Source: Euborellia annulipes (taxonomy: Eukaryota; Arthropoda; Insecta; Dermaptera; Anisolabididae). Taken from it: a stretch of DNA of 64,000 nt. Shown here piece by piece: positions 34,318 to 46,781 of this stretch. The position numbers and the translations under genes are program-made. Each line of letters begins with the position of its first letter. Positions within the stretch are counted from its first letter, which is position 1. The notes under the pieces are model-generated. The model made no database searches, had not been told where the DNA came from, and saw only the letters and a program-made list of their open reading frames with translations. The stretch spans positions 272,516 to 336,515 of the forward strand of contig JAKCPI010006242.1 in assembly GCA_023213315.1 (NCBI GenBank), in the 5' to 3' direction.

Positions 34318-34508
34318 CGCCACAATTAAGTCTCCACCTGGGAGCTAGAGCCTTAAGCATATGGTATATAGTGAAATCATTTTATCTATGACTGAAAAAG
34401 TAAAATACAATCTGGTACAGATGATTTTGTTTTACCCTTTCATTTTTTCACTATATACCACATAGACTACTCAAGGCTCTAGCTCCCAGGTTGGGACTTA
34501 ATTGTGAC
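34318..34508. mobile_element. MITE with CACAATTAAGTC ends
   Basis: Inverted ends CACAATTAAGTCTCCACCTG and CAGGTTGGGACTTAATTGTG, extended by GGGAGCTAGAGCCTTAAG and its partner. No ORF. Confidence 0.8.
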
Positions 34509-34509
34509 T

Positions 34510-34604
34510 CAATGTTCGTTGATTCCATTATTGTATTAATAAATAAACTAGCATCCAAAGGCTCTTTTTATTTGCTGCACCCGTACTTGCTCTCTTCCAT
34601 TCCA

Positions 34605-34643
<39 letters not shown>

Positions 34644-35805
34644 TCTCCATATAGGTATATTTATTCCCTTGCCGTATTTTAGTGCTCATGACAAAGTCCA
34701 GCGGAAAACAAAAGATAGTTTACAAATTGTTATTTTTAAATAAAATATTTGCTCGTCGACGACTTTTTTTTTTCAACGTCTTATAACCGATAGACAAGAA
34801 ACGTCCTTGAAGAAGTTTATCTAATTTAATTAGATAACTATATTAAAAACAATATCTAATAAAACCTTATTGTAATATTATTTTTTCATATTCTCTATAG
34901 AAAACTTAATTACTATAATTTTAATATATATGTTAGTTTAGTAATAATATGATAACCCCTTTAAATAATTTTTAAATTAATTTTATTCTAACTTTTTTAA
35001 TACTATAGTTATAATTTTCAAGATAAATTGATAATGATTGTATATATATATATATATAAATTTAAAAATTTTTTTTAATGATAATTTTCTAAAAATATTT
35101 TACAAAGTGTCAATAGTTTCCTTAAATTTTTTTTTTTTTTTAAATTAAAAATAAAAGTAATAATTAACATCAATAGTAAAAACTATTTCATACTAATATT
35201 ATACATCTATTTTCTATTAAATTAGAAAATGAAGTTCTAAACACAGTACATAGAGAGATAAGCTTTTTTTTCTTTTTTATATAATTGTTATGTTTAAAAA
35301 GCTAAATAAATTTTATTGAAGCAATGTGGGTGTGTTATTGTTTTTTTTTTTCTAATTGATTGAAATTAATTAACGTGCGCTTTGTAAAAATTAAGCTAGT
35401 TTATTCTTTAGTATTAATGATGGTTTTTGCAGACAGATGGGAAAGGGAAAGCGTGTCGTGTTAATTTTTTTTTTAATAATTTTTTATTTTCATTTGTTTT
35501 AAATGTGTTTTGTGCGGCTAAATCGCGCAGGACGGGCGTGTCGACTTAAGGACGGTGCAGGAGTGAGCGAGAATGGCTTGCTATCACCTTCACAAAAGAA
35601 CAGTTAGTCATTTACATGTACTTGTAGCCAGGACCGTCTTAAAGCTCACATTATTTTCATTATAATTAATTAAGAATTAAATATAAAGGTAACAAAGAGA
35701 TATTTTTCTTCTCAAAATTGTACGCACGATACATGAAAGATTATGACTGGGATCTAAATATTTGGAAAATATTAAAACATTAGGGTTCGGATTGATACCA
35801 TTGTT
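34510..35805. other. Intergenic DNA with no recognised feature
   Basis: AT-rich with (TA)n at 34608-34639. The stretch 35510-35640 is locally GC-richer (GGCTAAATCGCGCAGGACGG) and ends with AGGACCGTCTTAA; it may be an unrecognised MITE end. Confidence 0.35.
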
Positions 35806-35810
35806 CATTA

Positions 35811-36619
35811 TTATTATGGTTGCTTTTAATTATAGACCACATTTTGTATTAATTATTTATTAAAAATATATAAATAGTGTACAACCTTTCGACTGCTTAT
35901 TCTGCAATCGTTTTCAAGAACTGTACACTGGATCCGACTCAATTAAACTAACCTCTAAGGACTACGTGCATTTTATATACGACGTTAGCGCCATCTACAG
36001 TTATTCCTATGAAATTAGACAAACTTTCGCGCCATCTACATTCATTTCTATGAAGTTAGACACAATCATTAAAACAAGTGTGTACAGACAGGGTCAATAT
36101 TAAGTCCCACCCATGCGTTTTCTACTTGTGATTATTTCATTGATTTTTAAAAAAGTATTATATATTTTTTAATGGAAACTTTCATGGTTCAAACCTAGAA
36201 AATTTCCAATAAATATTTTCATTTCTTTTATAAAAACAATGAAATAATCACAAGTAGAAAACAGGTGTGTGTGACTTAATATTGTCCCTCACCGTACATA
36301 AAAACCATGATGTTACAATAAGTTTTTTGAATTTGATTTTTTTTTGGTACAAAATATAATTATTAAACTATTCCAATAATATTTATAATGCAATAATCAA
36401 GCATTAATATCTAAATAACATTTTTATCATTTACTATGATGTGACAAGTTTGCACGTAACGGTCCCTTAGAGGTTAGTTCACTTGACATGGAGCAAGCCT
36501 ACAGTACTTGAAAACGATTGTACAATAAGCAGTTGAAACATTGTAGACTATTTATATATTTTTAATAAATAATTAATACAAAATGTGGTCTATAATTAAA
36601 ACCTCCCATAATAATAATA
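35811..36619. mobile_element. Foldback element with GAAAGGTTG/GAAACATTG stem-loops
   Basis: Left end GGTTGCTTTTAATTATAGAC pairs with TATAATTAAAACCTCC at the right. Each arm holds a stem-loop (CTTGAAAACGATTGC ... GCAGTCGAAAG). The centre contains a separate MITE at 36081-36296. A related, SINE-interrupted copy starts at 37794. Confidence 0.7.
36081..36296. mobile_element. MITE with CCCATGCGTTTTCTACTTGT ends (copy 2)
   Basis: Same ends and interior as the copy at 24766-24966; inserted inside the foldback at 35811-36619. Confidence 0.8.
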
Positions 36620-37793
36620 GCAATATAAACCACAAAAGCTATAATAAACACTATTGTTGATTTTAGAGATAATATCAAGATAATAAAAATTAACAATAAT
36701 TTTAATTTACACTTTTACAAAAGGAATATTTACATACAGTATATATTAATTGTTATGAAAAAATGAACATTTTTAGAAATGTTGTAAATTATAATTTACC
36801 CTCAATTTGTGCTAGAAATATATATTTTAAAAGTCTAGGAATATTATTTATTAATCTAAAGGGTTGGTTTCCATTTATATTAATTTATTTTCGGCTTTTT
36901 GAATCAAATTTATTTTATGAAAATGACGAAAAAAATTCCATTGAATAACATATATTAATATAATCTAACTAATTCGATTAAATTATAATCTAATTATAGA
37001 TAAATTACACAAGGTTAAGTTCCAAAAAATTTTATTTTAGCTTATGGACATTTTGACGTTAATAGTATTTTGTGTCATAGCTCTAAAGATGACGTATTAA
37101 CGTTGAAATGCGCATAAACTAAAATAAAATTATTTTGAAACTTAACCTTGTATTATGCACATATCTATAATTAAAATTAAACACATATTATATATATTAT
37201 TTTAATAAATGAATTTATATTTTATAGAACAAATTTCTTTAATACCACAAATTGTTTTTAATTAGTTTATTCTTTGTTAATGGTGTTTATTCAAAGAAAT
37301 TATCATAATAGGCAATCAATTATAAAGAGACAAAATAACATTGATGTTTTTGTAGCTCACAAGAACAATTTGTTCTTTGTTCTTAGTTAGTGCACAAGTA
37401 GGCTTTAACTGCCTATTGATCTCATTGTCTGTTAAAATTGCTCTTTTGAGGAACTTCATTAATGTAAATGTTTGAAACTAATATGTGGCATTAAAGAGTG
37501 AATTATTTACACAATGATTAAACCCTCAACCGGGCCTAATATCGGTTTTAATAATAACATTCAAATATATTGAACTGGTGCAAAATTAAAGTCGATTTTG
37601 TTTTATGTATTTCTTCTGGTTATACTTTAATTGCAATTCTTTTAATTGATAAACATATCCTTCTCTGTTTTTAGATGAAAATCACATTTATGTTCGGATT
37701 ATTATAATTTGAAAAAGAATAAAAGTGCGCAATCATTTAGCGATCCAAACGAACTTTTCAGTTGAGGAACAATCAAGTTGATTTAAAAATTAT

Positions 37794-38275
37794 TATGGGA
37801 GTTTTTAATTATAGACCATATTTGTATCAATTATTTATTAAGAAACTTTAACTGTAACTGTACAACGTTTCGACTGCTTATTGTGCAGTCGTTTTCAAGT
37901 ACTGTACTTTTTTTTTTAAAACAGACACTTTTTTCCCATTCACACATTCACACATACATACATAGTCTTTTCGGCAAATTGGGCCATTTAAGACTATTTA
38001 CGATACCCGTTATTATGAATAAAGATATATTGGGTTCCAGGCATTCTTATTTAAGCCATTTGATATCCAAATAAAATTTCGGAGTGTGGGATCCGAACCC
38101 TCGACCCTTGGTATACAAGGCAGGCGCGCTACCAACTACACCAAGCCCGAGGGCTACTGTACACTTGTTCCCGACTCAAGTAAAGTAACCTCTAAGGGTC
38201 TATTACGTGCATTTTATATCAACGACGTCAGTGCCATCTAAGTATAATCATTCCTATGAAGTCAGACACAAACTT
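37794..38275. mobile_element. Half copy of the 35811 foldback, split by a SINE
   Basis: GGGAGTTTTTAATTATAGAC and the stem-loop at 37868-37899 (stem GACTGC/GCAGTC) match the left arm of the 35811 element, as does CAAGTAAAGTAACCTCTAAG after the SINE. Confidence 0.7.
37908..38154 (-). mobile_element. tRNA-derived SINE with TACTGTAC duplication
   Basis: On the minus strand the head GGGCTTGGTGTAGTTGGTAG and B-box GGGTTCGGATCC form a clear tRNA-like pol III promoter; the opposite end is a T-run (A tail on minus). TACTGTAC flanks both sides (37900-37907, 38155-38162). Confidence 0.85.
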
Positions 38276-38279
38276 CAAA

Positions 38280-40020
38280 TCTGACGACACAAGCCTTAAA
38301 AGAGACGATACCCATCGAATTTTGATAATCGTGGTCTTGTGACAGCCGTAAAAGAGGTCGAGAACTTGATAAAAATTCAAAATTCAATGCCCCTATTCAA
38401 AAGTTCTCAAAAAACTTGGTAAGGGTGTGGAAAATGGTTCGCAGCTACGTTAATTAGTCTCTTCAAGCCGACGTTTCGGTCAGATTTGCGACCATCCTTA
38501 TGGTTGAAGTGTGTCAATAAAACTCCTCAAATGCCACATATTTCAATTGATTGTCTTGTTCAAATCGCGAAATAACTTCTCACTTTCAATCCTTTTTCAA
38601 AGTGGTAGAGCATAAAATGAATATAAATTTCGACGCGCATTTCTATCTACTACTGTATAAACAGAGATAGATGTGTTTAATAATTAAAAACATTGCATTG
38701 AAGGTACAAATATAAAACAAAATCGTTGATAATTTTGCCATAAATATAAATTTATTTTCATCATTAACAAATAAATTACTTATTTTGAAGCTTCTTTTCT
38801 AATAGGCTCGTCTTATATAATACCAGCTCAAAGCGATTGTCTTTTTTTTTGATGTTTTATAATCTATCTATGATAATTTTCGCAGTAGTCAATTTAGGTT
38901 TTACAATATTCCAGAGATTGTACAAAATAAGAAATTAATCTCTCTCATTTTGATATTTTTTTAATACAATATTTCCAAAAGGGAAGAAAAAATAATGAAA
39001 TCATTCTTTAAGACAGTCCTGAAAACCCCTTAACCGGATTCGTATTAAGAGTTACAAAGAGTATGAAAATAAAAACAGTTTTTTTTAATTACTTATATAT
39101 ATATATATATATTTGACACATTTTAACATTTACATTCATTTGAGATTTCTCTCATTTACCAACATTCATTTTTTTTGATTTTTAAAGTGCCATTAATTAA
39201 AAAAAAAAGTCAAAGATGAAATTATTATAAAAATATATATAATGTGTTGGTTTACTCCGGTTAAGGGAGTGGGTTTTTATATTAATTTATTAAAACTTAA
39301 TAAGGAAAAATGTATGATTATTGATTGATTGAATATCAATTATTTTGGCATCTGAATCGGAATTATTTTTTTCTTTTATATATTCCGGTTGAAGAATAAG
39401 TTTTCATTTTTTTTCATATAAATATTTTTCTTTTTTCAGAAAGTAAAGTTTGAATAAAAATAAAATTAATGAATTCAAATAAATTATAGGCCGATTTATC
39501 GATGTTTATACCTAAATTTTTTATTTAATATTCAAAGATTTTTTTTCTAAAAAAAGAAAACATTTTAATGAAAAAATACAAAAGTAGAAAAAAAAATTAT
39601 TTCTAAGGATAAAGCATTTTTTTTATACATATATACCTAATATGACTATAACCTTTGAAAAGTATAATATTTCACCTCCGAAATTTTTTATATACTATTT
39701 GGAGATGGAAAATATATTCAAACAAAATTTTTTTTATAAGTCGACTAGTCACGATTCGTATATATATTTTTTTTTTGAAACACGCTTTATTTAGAAATTT
39801 TATTCATCCAACAAACATTAATGTCAAAAAAAAATTGCTTTTCTTTTTCAGAAAAAAATATGCGGTTTTATCTAAATTAGTAAGAAGATAATATTTATTT
39901 TTTGATATATAAAAAATTTTTAATCCGTAGAAAATATAAAAAAAAAATTTTAATTATAAATTTTATTTTATACATCAAAAAACAAATAAATAACAAAAAA
40001 TATATTTACAGACTCTACAG
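38280..40020. other. Intergenic DNA between convergent genes
   Basis: No gene recognised. A GACCGAAACGTCGGC stem-loop remnant (minus strand) lies at 38470-38505. The rest is poly-A/T-rich. Confidence 0.4.
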
Positions 40021-40115
40021 CCTTTTATATTGAGTTACAGATTTACCAGCCTCAGTGATAGCATAGACGATCAGAGAGCGAAGAAAATTATAATTTAGAT
40101 TTTTTTCTTGGATGT

Positions 40116-41219
40116 TCAGCCCAAGACTCTATTTAAGAAATAAGGATAGAAGGAGTGCGTGTTTGGTCTTGTGAGTCTTCTTCCCCTATTGGGTCTTGGC
40201 AATACTTCAGGTTCAGGTTCGATAGGACCTTGATCCTGATCTTGTTGCGCCTCTAGCATATCTTGTTTAGGTACTAATGCTAGAGTTGGACTACTATGAA
40301 GTGAACCTGGCACATATTGTTTCCTTCTAAAAGCATCTTCTGCAGCTTGTTCCCTCCGACGCTCCTCGTCTTCTCCAGTATCTAACTCTTCAGTGATATT
40401 TGTATGAGTAGTGGTGTGAGATCCATTTAATATAGTTACGATTTCAATTGGTTCCATATTAATAGTTGGCACTTCCTCTTCTTCTTGAGTTCCCATTGTT
40501 GTAGGCATTTCAATTCGTTCTTCGACCCTAACTGGAGCTGTCATTGCCATTAACGGTTTTGCTTCTTCTTGCTGACCACGTGTAATAACAACAGGTTCAG
40601 CAATTTTGATTTTATCTTGAGAAATAAGTTTTGCCTCGTTTGTTTGTGGATCTTCTAATTGATGAGATTGAGGAAGTGTACTTGTTGGTGTATCTGAAGA
40701 CGAAAATATTGAACTGAGAAGTGAAGTTGTTGGTGTAACAGTAACGTCTTCTGTTGTAACACTTGCTTCAGTTTCAAGTGTTGTCGGATCATCTTCAATG
40801 GTAGTAGTATACACGCTTGAAACTTCAACAGGCGAAGTAGAAGCAATCTCTTCAGCTGATGGAGATGTTGTAGTAATATTAAAAGTTTCTCTTCGTAGAC
40901 GAGTAGTTCCCAAATCAGCATTACTTGTGGGTAATTCTGTGGAAGTTGGAACAGAAGTGGTTGTCTTGATAGATGACAATAATTCCTTCGACTTGATGGA
41001 AATAACTTCATTAGGCTTATTATCAATTTCGATAGATGAGGAAGAAGAAGAAGAAGAGGTAGTAATAGTAGTAGTGGAAGTCGTACTTGTGCTTATCATA
41101 GTGGTAGTAGAGCTTTGACCTCCATTTACGTTTTGAGGTGTTGTTATATTGTCGAATCCTCCAGTAATAACCGAATCTCCTCGTTCGCAAGATAATTCAC
41201 GGACCATTTCTTCACGATT
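40116..41219 (-). CDS. Lectin gene last exon: Ser/Thr-rich tail
   Basis: Starts after TTTTCAG at 41220-41221 (minus), reading NREEMVRELSCERGDSVITG. It includes TTTMISTSTTSTTTITTSSS, acidic repeats and GRRLTRPNTHSFYPYF. TAA-type stop lies just below 40119. The codon pattern (ACA/ACT/TCA) is that of a low-complexity coding tract, not a microsatellite. Confidence 0.85.
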   Translation of the reverse strand, partial: NREEMVRELSCERGDSVITGGFDNITTPQNVNGGQSSTTTMISTSTTSTTTITTSSSSSSSSIEIDNKPNEVISIKSKELLSSIKTTTSVPTSTELPTSNADLGTTRLRRETFNITTTSPSAEEIASTSPVEVSSVYTTTIEDDPTTLETEASVTTEDVTVTPTTSLLSSIFSSSDTPTSTLPQSHQLEDPQTNEAKLISQDKIKIAEPVVITRGQQEEAKPLMAMTAPVRVEERIEMPTTMGTQEEEEVPTINMEPIEIVTILNGSHTTTHTNITEELDTGEDEERRREQAAEDAFRRKQYVPGSLHSSPTLALVPKQDMLEAQQDQDQGPIEPEPEVLPRPNRGRRLTRPNTHSFYPYFLNRVLG

Positions 41220-44200
41220 CTGAAAATAAAAAAATATTATAAATTAAAATCTTATTATATACATATAGTAATTGTTAGAAAAGACAGATCAAAAGAAGAT
41301 CGAGCAGGAGTTACAGAGAAATTGGGCAAGAAATGACAAGTATTGTCAAAACTACAAAAATATAAAAACAAATAAAGGATTTGAAAAGTATTTGTTGAAC
41401 AGGAGGTGGTCAAACAGAAAGAGAGTTATGGACAAGGTTTGCACCAGGTCACCGGACCCTCGACAGCACGCCTATGCCCCGAAAAGGCTGGAGATCCTGG
41501 GGGCCATGGGATGTTTGGCCTCACCAAAAAACAACACTCACAGGCTTGTTAAATATAACTATGACTAGTTAAATCCGAGTCGAGGTATTTTGAATACTAT
41601 TATCTTATTCAAATAATATAGATCTCGAAAAATATTTATGAATATATAGCGTGCTGAGAATCGTAGTGGCGAAAGTCCGAAAATTCAATTTTTGAGTTAA
41701 GCCTGCTAAAGGTTGTGAAAACGTCTTCTTTTTTGAGAGCCAGAGCCAAAGTGACGAAAATATATTTCCATCCTTTGATTTTGATTCTGGCCTATTCATT
41801 TGTTTAAGGCTGAACGCACACCAATCGATCAAAAACATTTTCGAACAAAACGTTTTTGCCTAAAACTGTTTTTTCAATGCTGTTCTATGGGCCAACGCAC
41901 ACCGAAGAGACAAAACACAATTAGACATGATTCGACATCATCGAACAAAAATGTTTTGTCTGAAAACGTTTTTGTTCGATCGATGTGCGTTGGCATAGAG
42001 CAAAACGCTTTGCTTTTGAACTGCCTACTGGAAGCAAAATAATTCTTTTTTTTTGTAAATTTTTAAAAACACACACTTTTTTTCTATTCACACACACATA
42101 CACAGTCTTCTCGGCAACTCAGGCCATATAAGACCAAACGATGCTCATTATTTGTTAATTTACATATTGGAGGTCCAAGCATTCTTATTTAAGCCATTTG
42201 GTATCCAAGGCTCTGGAAGTAAAATGATATCGGTGTGCGTTAGCATCGAGCAAAACGTTTTGCTCTTGGACAAAAACGTTTTTGCTCGATTGGTGTGCGT
42301 TTAGCCTAAATGAATATGTTTATAAAACTTTCAAACGCTTTTTCTCCAATTGTTGAATTTTGAACTTTCGCCATTATGATTCTCAGCAGGCTTTATAACG
42401 GTTCTCCAAAAATGACTGGCTCTTTTGAAAAATGAATAACAAGCAAAAATAGAAAGCGATAGAAAAGTACCGTTTGCAGCAAAAAAACATTATACTTATA
42501 AAACAAGGGAATTTATGTACACCAATTTTCAATATTGGTCACGAAGTTAACCAACCAAACGACGCTACAAATCTGTGATAGCTTCAGGGAAACACAAACA
42601 GTTTCTTTTCGGTAATTCGCTTTCAAGATGTTGTTGGATATAATTCCTTGAATTCCAAAGCAAAATTCAGCAAACTATACATTCTGATATTTTGGAAAAA
42701 ATTAAAACTTACCGCTTGTCCTTTACATGCAAGACTCCTTGTTCCATCCATTCCACAATCATTTGTAAGTTCGACAGCTGCTTGCTCAGGTAAAAATGTC
42801 ACGCTCAGCGAGGGAAGGGATGTTAACATGCAACCATCTTCTTTCTGGGCCCATGGTGGAACTATAACAACAACAAAACAAATTCATTAATATAAAATAA
42901 ATAAAAAAATTCAGCTACTTTTGGAATTTACTCCCATGACTACATTCCGACCCTTCTAAAAGGCTTAATCTAAATACGCTGGAGCCTCACCATGTTTTGC
43001 TCCATTCTCCTTTTACAATTGCAGGACATTCTGGTAATACCATTGCATTTCATGAGTAATTTATAAGAAGAAAAAGAAGAAATAAAATTTAGATCTTTAA
43101 ATTAGAATAAATTAGAAAAAAAGATTAGAGTTGTCTAATTGTTATTGGAGTCTATTAGCTCTTTTAAAGAATAAATAACCCAAAAAAGAATTGCTTTAAA
43201 TTCCAACTTAATCCTTGAATAGTACAAGTCGGCAAAAAAAATCCGTTGAATAAATTAGTTGAGTTGATGTTGAACTTTAAACAGAGGCCCTTTTAAGCAG
43301 AGCGTTGTTTTTGAGGGAACGGGCGAATGGACTAAACCCCTTATTAACACAGTCCTTTGAGTTGGTCAACTGGTGCATTGTTGTATTTCGGAATTTCGCG
43401 TTGTCTAGTAGTAACAGACCAATTAATCTCGAATACAAACATCTAGTTCGATCGTGGGTGATTTTGCCCTCTTGGGATGTTTAAATCGGATGAATGTCTC
43501 TCTGGCTCAACATCGTAGAATAGCAGCTTCTCTCCCTCTCGCTGTGACGATCAAATAAATGGCAACTATTTGCAGTCGGATGGAGGCAAAAAATCCCTGG
43601 TTCTCTTGTCCAATTCCAACAAATAAAAAATTATCTTTAAAGGTTATTTAAAAAAGAAGTTACCGTTAATGAAAATAAGAAAAAAATCGAAATGAGATCT
43701 TTTTTGCAATGCCAAATAACATGAATTGATTAAATTAATAGAAATTAATCTTTAAGATTAAACAGCTCTTGGGTACACATCTTGTAGGTGCGTGGATGGC
43801 GACCACGAGCTATCCTAACTGGGAGAAACTCCTCTGGATCCACTCTGGCTGGCAATACTTCTAATCTTTGCATGTCAGTCCTTTCCCTTCTATATTTTCA
43901 ACAGGCATCAGACCGTGCGACGGGCCGGCCTGTTCTATTCCTTTCCGATCGCAAAAACACCCGACCCCGCACCGCGGAATTAGGGCGAAGAAAGAAGAAG
44001 AAAGCAAACATTTTTTTTCTTAAAATTTAGATTTTTGCCAAAATATATTTAATTAAATTAATTGTTTAATATACTCGCAGATATATTTTGAAATATTTTA
44101 TTTAGAATAATAACAAATTTAAAAAAGATCAGGGCTCTTGGGGGAGGGGGGGGGGGGCATTTGTCACTCTGTAGCTCAGTAAAGCAGAAAAGCAAACCAC

Positions 44201-45076
44201 TCCAGAAATAACTGCTTGAAGGAAGAGGGACATTTCCTATACTTCATGTTCATGCTCACTTTGTCTTTTCCTCTTGAGCTTATTTTTAATAAAGTTCTCA
44301 AAGGATTCATTTTCCTTAAACAGTTATACCAAAACTTGAATAAAAGATTTTAAAAGTCCGGAATTGCTGAATAAGGTAATCCTGCCATTTCAAGAAATAT
44401 CGATCTATTGGATCCTTTGAAGTAAGAAAATGAAAAAAATTCTGTCATCATTGGTGGGCTCCTATCAAAGAAAAAGTAATGTAAGAAACATGATGGATTC
44501 TGGGATTAGACTTATTTTGTCAAATAAAAAAGATAACTTATCTTTTAAATAAATTATTTCTTATTTTATCCTAAATCAGCCACTATCTATTTACTTCTAC
44601 AATTATTTATTTGCCTTCAAAAATCACATTTCATTAGAAATTTTCAAGAAAATGCAAAATAAAATAAGATTTCATCTATTTGATGGAGTATTTTAATGAT
44701 GTTTACAAAATAAATCCAAAAAGTCAATCCCTAAAGTATTATTTGTTTGCAGCTCGTTCTTGCAGAAACTTTAATCAAGAATGTTTGATGATTTTCTCTT
44801 CATTATTTGCACAGAGAGAAAGAGAGAGTGAGGAGTGAAGATTCAATTTCTTCTCGCGATTGAACGCTTTTAGAGTATATTTGCATATGAACACGAAATC
44901 AATTAAATTACTCACCGGGTAATTCGCAAATGAAGGAGGCCACCTCAGGACCACCGCAATTGAGACTATGCCACCGAAAATCGTGAACAGGATCAATCAC
45001 GGCGCAAAGAGCTGACTCGCTTTTTGGAGGTGATTCGTGCCAAAAACCGCTGCCTACCGCCAACGGCTTGTAATCC
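40116..45076 (-). CDS. C-type lectin-like protein with mucin-like tail (3' part of gene)
   Basis: Three minus-strand exons are visible: 44916-45076, 42713-42861 and 40116-41219, joined GT-AG in matching phase (1 base, then 0), giving about 469 residues. The first holds the end of a C-type lectin domain: FWHESPPKSESALCAVIDP, then FRWHSLNCGGPEVASFICEL, the usual W-x3-C ... FICE ending with the last conserved Cys pair. The second encodes a linker with Cys residues (GCMLTS, NDCGMDG, LACKGQ). The third encodes a ~367-residue tail very rich in Ser, Thr and Pro, then acidic and Arg-rich segments ending FYPYFLNRVLG. Such a protein is expected to be secreted or at the cell surface, with an O-glycosylated stalk; carbohydrate binding cannot be judged because the earlier CTLD exons and signal peptide were not found. 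Confidence 0.82.
41272..41568 (+). other. Unassigned open frame in lectin intron
   Basis: A 98-codon open stretch opposite to the host gene, with charged sequence (NRRWSNRKRVMDKV, APKRLEILGAMGCL). It lacks an ATG near its start. It is GC-richer than its surroundings and may be a transposon remnant; I cannot name it. Confidence 0.25.
41804..42308. mobile_element. MITE with GGCTGAACGCACACC ends (copy 2)
   Basis: Same ends and interior as the copy at 4269-4603, enlarged by a SINE fragment at 42041-42212. Confidence 0.85.
42041..42212 (-). mobile_element. 5'-truncated SINE in the MITE
   Basis: Body of the same SINE as 37908-38154, lacking the tRNA head. Near-identical flanks CTGGAAGCAAAAT (42028-42040) and CTGGAAGTAAAAT (42213-42225) are the target duplication. 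Confidence 0.8.
42713..42861 (-). CDS. Lectin gene middle exon
   Basis: Reads PPWAQKEDGCMLTSLPSLSV and ends LACKGQA before GTAAGT. 149 nt, phase 1 to 0. Confidence 0.82.
42890..44915. other. Large lectin intron, partly non-repetitive
   Basis: From 43260 to 44000 the sequence is more balanced in composition and mostly free of repeats seen elsewhere, with GC-rich pieces (GACGGGCCGGCCTG). It could hold regulatory sequence or an alternative exon. A G-run is at 44139-44157. Confidence 0.35.
44916..45076 (-). CDS. Lectin gene exon with end of the CTLD
   Basis: Reads DYKPLAVGSGFWHESPPKSE and ends VASFICELP. The first base completes a codon from an upstream exon not located in this window. Confidence 0.85.
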
Positions 45077-45102
45077 CTAGACAAACAAAAAACAAATGTC
45101 AT

Positions 45103-46780
45103 TAGGCCAAGTGGAATTTCAGATTTTAGAAAACTATAATAGGTATTGAATATTTTTAAGCGTGTGATAAATATTTACAACTTCCAGGGGAATGACCCAT
45201 TTCTTTTAATATTTTCTTACGATCATATTGTTCTATAAATTTGCCAAGTTACATTCTAATCCGATAACTGATATAAGATTTTTTTTTAAATTTCTGTGGA
45301 CCTTATAACCTGAAATGTGAAGGTATAGAAAAAAATTAGGGGTTAGATTTTTCACATGATATTACATATAATGATGCGGGAAAATAAAATATCTATGGCA
45401 TTCGATAAAGTGGTATATCAAATAAAAATATTACCATTATACTTCGAAGATTGAGAAAATAATGTCAATAACTCTTTCGCGCTCTTTCGATGGTCAGAGG
45501 GTCCCACTGAGAGAATTCTTCTGAGAAACATACAGTTGAAACCTAATAGGTATTAATTAAGGGTACTTTTATATTTTTTTTATCATTTTACGAGATCGTG
45601 AATAAATAATTTGCGATAATGCTTCAAAATGAGGGAAATTATTATTTTTAAATCAGGTATAATTGAAGCCAGTTATTTTGAGAAGATAGCAACATTGATA
45701 ACAATCATGAATCATGATAGCAATAGAACAGGGTGGCCAAGGCAAAGAACCCTGAAAGAACCTCATGACTGGATTTCTCTTCCAACTTTTAAAATAAAAT
45801 AAAATAAGAGAAAGTAAAAATAGATTTAAAATTACAACAATTCAATATATTAAAAAACTACTTTCAATTTTTAATAAATTATCACTCAATAGCTTGTGTT
45901 TTTAGGGAATTTAAAAGGATAGTTTGACCCGCCACTTTTACGAAACGATAAAATGACAATCAAAAATATTCTTATCATATGATAAATGGGTTTATTGACA
46001 ATTGCAAATTACTGATTATCCATTCATATTTATTTAAATTATCCAATATAAATTGATGTAAATGCATTGATCTAATTAAGAAATTAAAAGATGAATTTAA
46101 TTTATTTAAAAAATTAAAACAAACGACCATATTTGTTTTTCTATATTCTTTTTTCAGATTTCTGTGTCTCATCTTGGCGCGTTCAGCTATGTCGACGCTT
46201 CTTCGTTTTCATTTTATCTATAATTTATCTTCAATGTCATCTTTACAATCAACATATAAACTGGTGAGTTTTATATTTAATCATACTAAAATTCATTTTC
46301 CTTCCAGCAGTCTAGAAGAAGAAGGTATATAATCTTTTCCAATAATTCCAAAATTTACTAGATCAAATTTAATGAATTAGTTTCAGTACCATTTGAGAAC
46401 AGAATAAAATACTTTAAATGTCTTATTCTATCATCTTTTGATGAAACATTTAACTTTTTATTTTAATCTTTTCCCACAAAAGAATCTTAACAACTAGTTA
46501 TCAGCATTCCCTTTTTCAAGAACACAGCACCATACTCTCGACTAACTTATTTGAAATTAATTGATTGCTTATTTTTAATTTCGGATCATGACCTTGTTTG
46601 GTTTATATGAGTTTATAGATTCATATATTAAATAAATTAGACTGACCATATTGCCTTGTGACAAAAACGGGACATAGCAATGTTAAAAACAAGACGGGGT
46701 CATAAAATGAAGAGTTGAGAATTAGAACGGGCCTATGGACAAACTTTTTGTACGCCATTTTCGCCTTTATGCATAATATC
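45103..46780. other. Region upstream of visible lectin exons
   Basis: I looked for earlier CTLD exons on the minus strand and found none I could support. A plus-strand candidate exon at 46158-46263 (TTTTTTCAG acceptor, GTGAGT donor) has an ATG at 46189 and reads MSTLLRFHFIYNLSSMSSLQ; it is unproven. Confidence 0.3.
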
Positions 46781-46781
46781 A

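Noticed and set aside
40655..41118. Other-frame and opposite-strand open frames over the lectin tail exon
   Set aside because: They are shadows of the Ser/Thr-rich coding frame; only that frame splices correctly to the upstream exons.
43788..44030. 80-codon plus-strand open frame in lectin intron
   Set aside because: No recognisable domain or splice support; local GC richness explains the open frame.
44775..45102. Extending the lectin CTLD exon upstream to the ATG near 45100
   Set aside because: The bases before DYKPL include a good TCTAG acceptor, and the upstream residues (MTFVFCLSR) are not CTLD-like, so the exon most likely starts at 45076.
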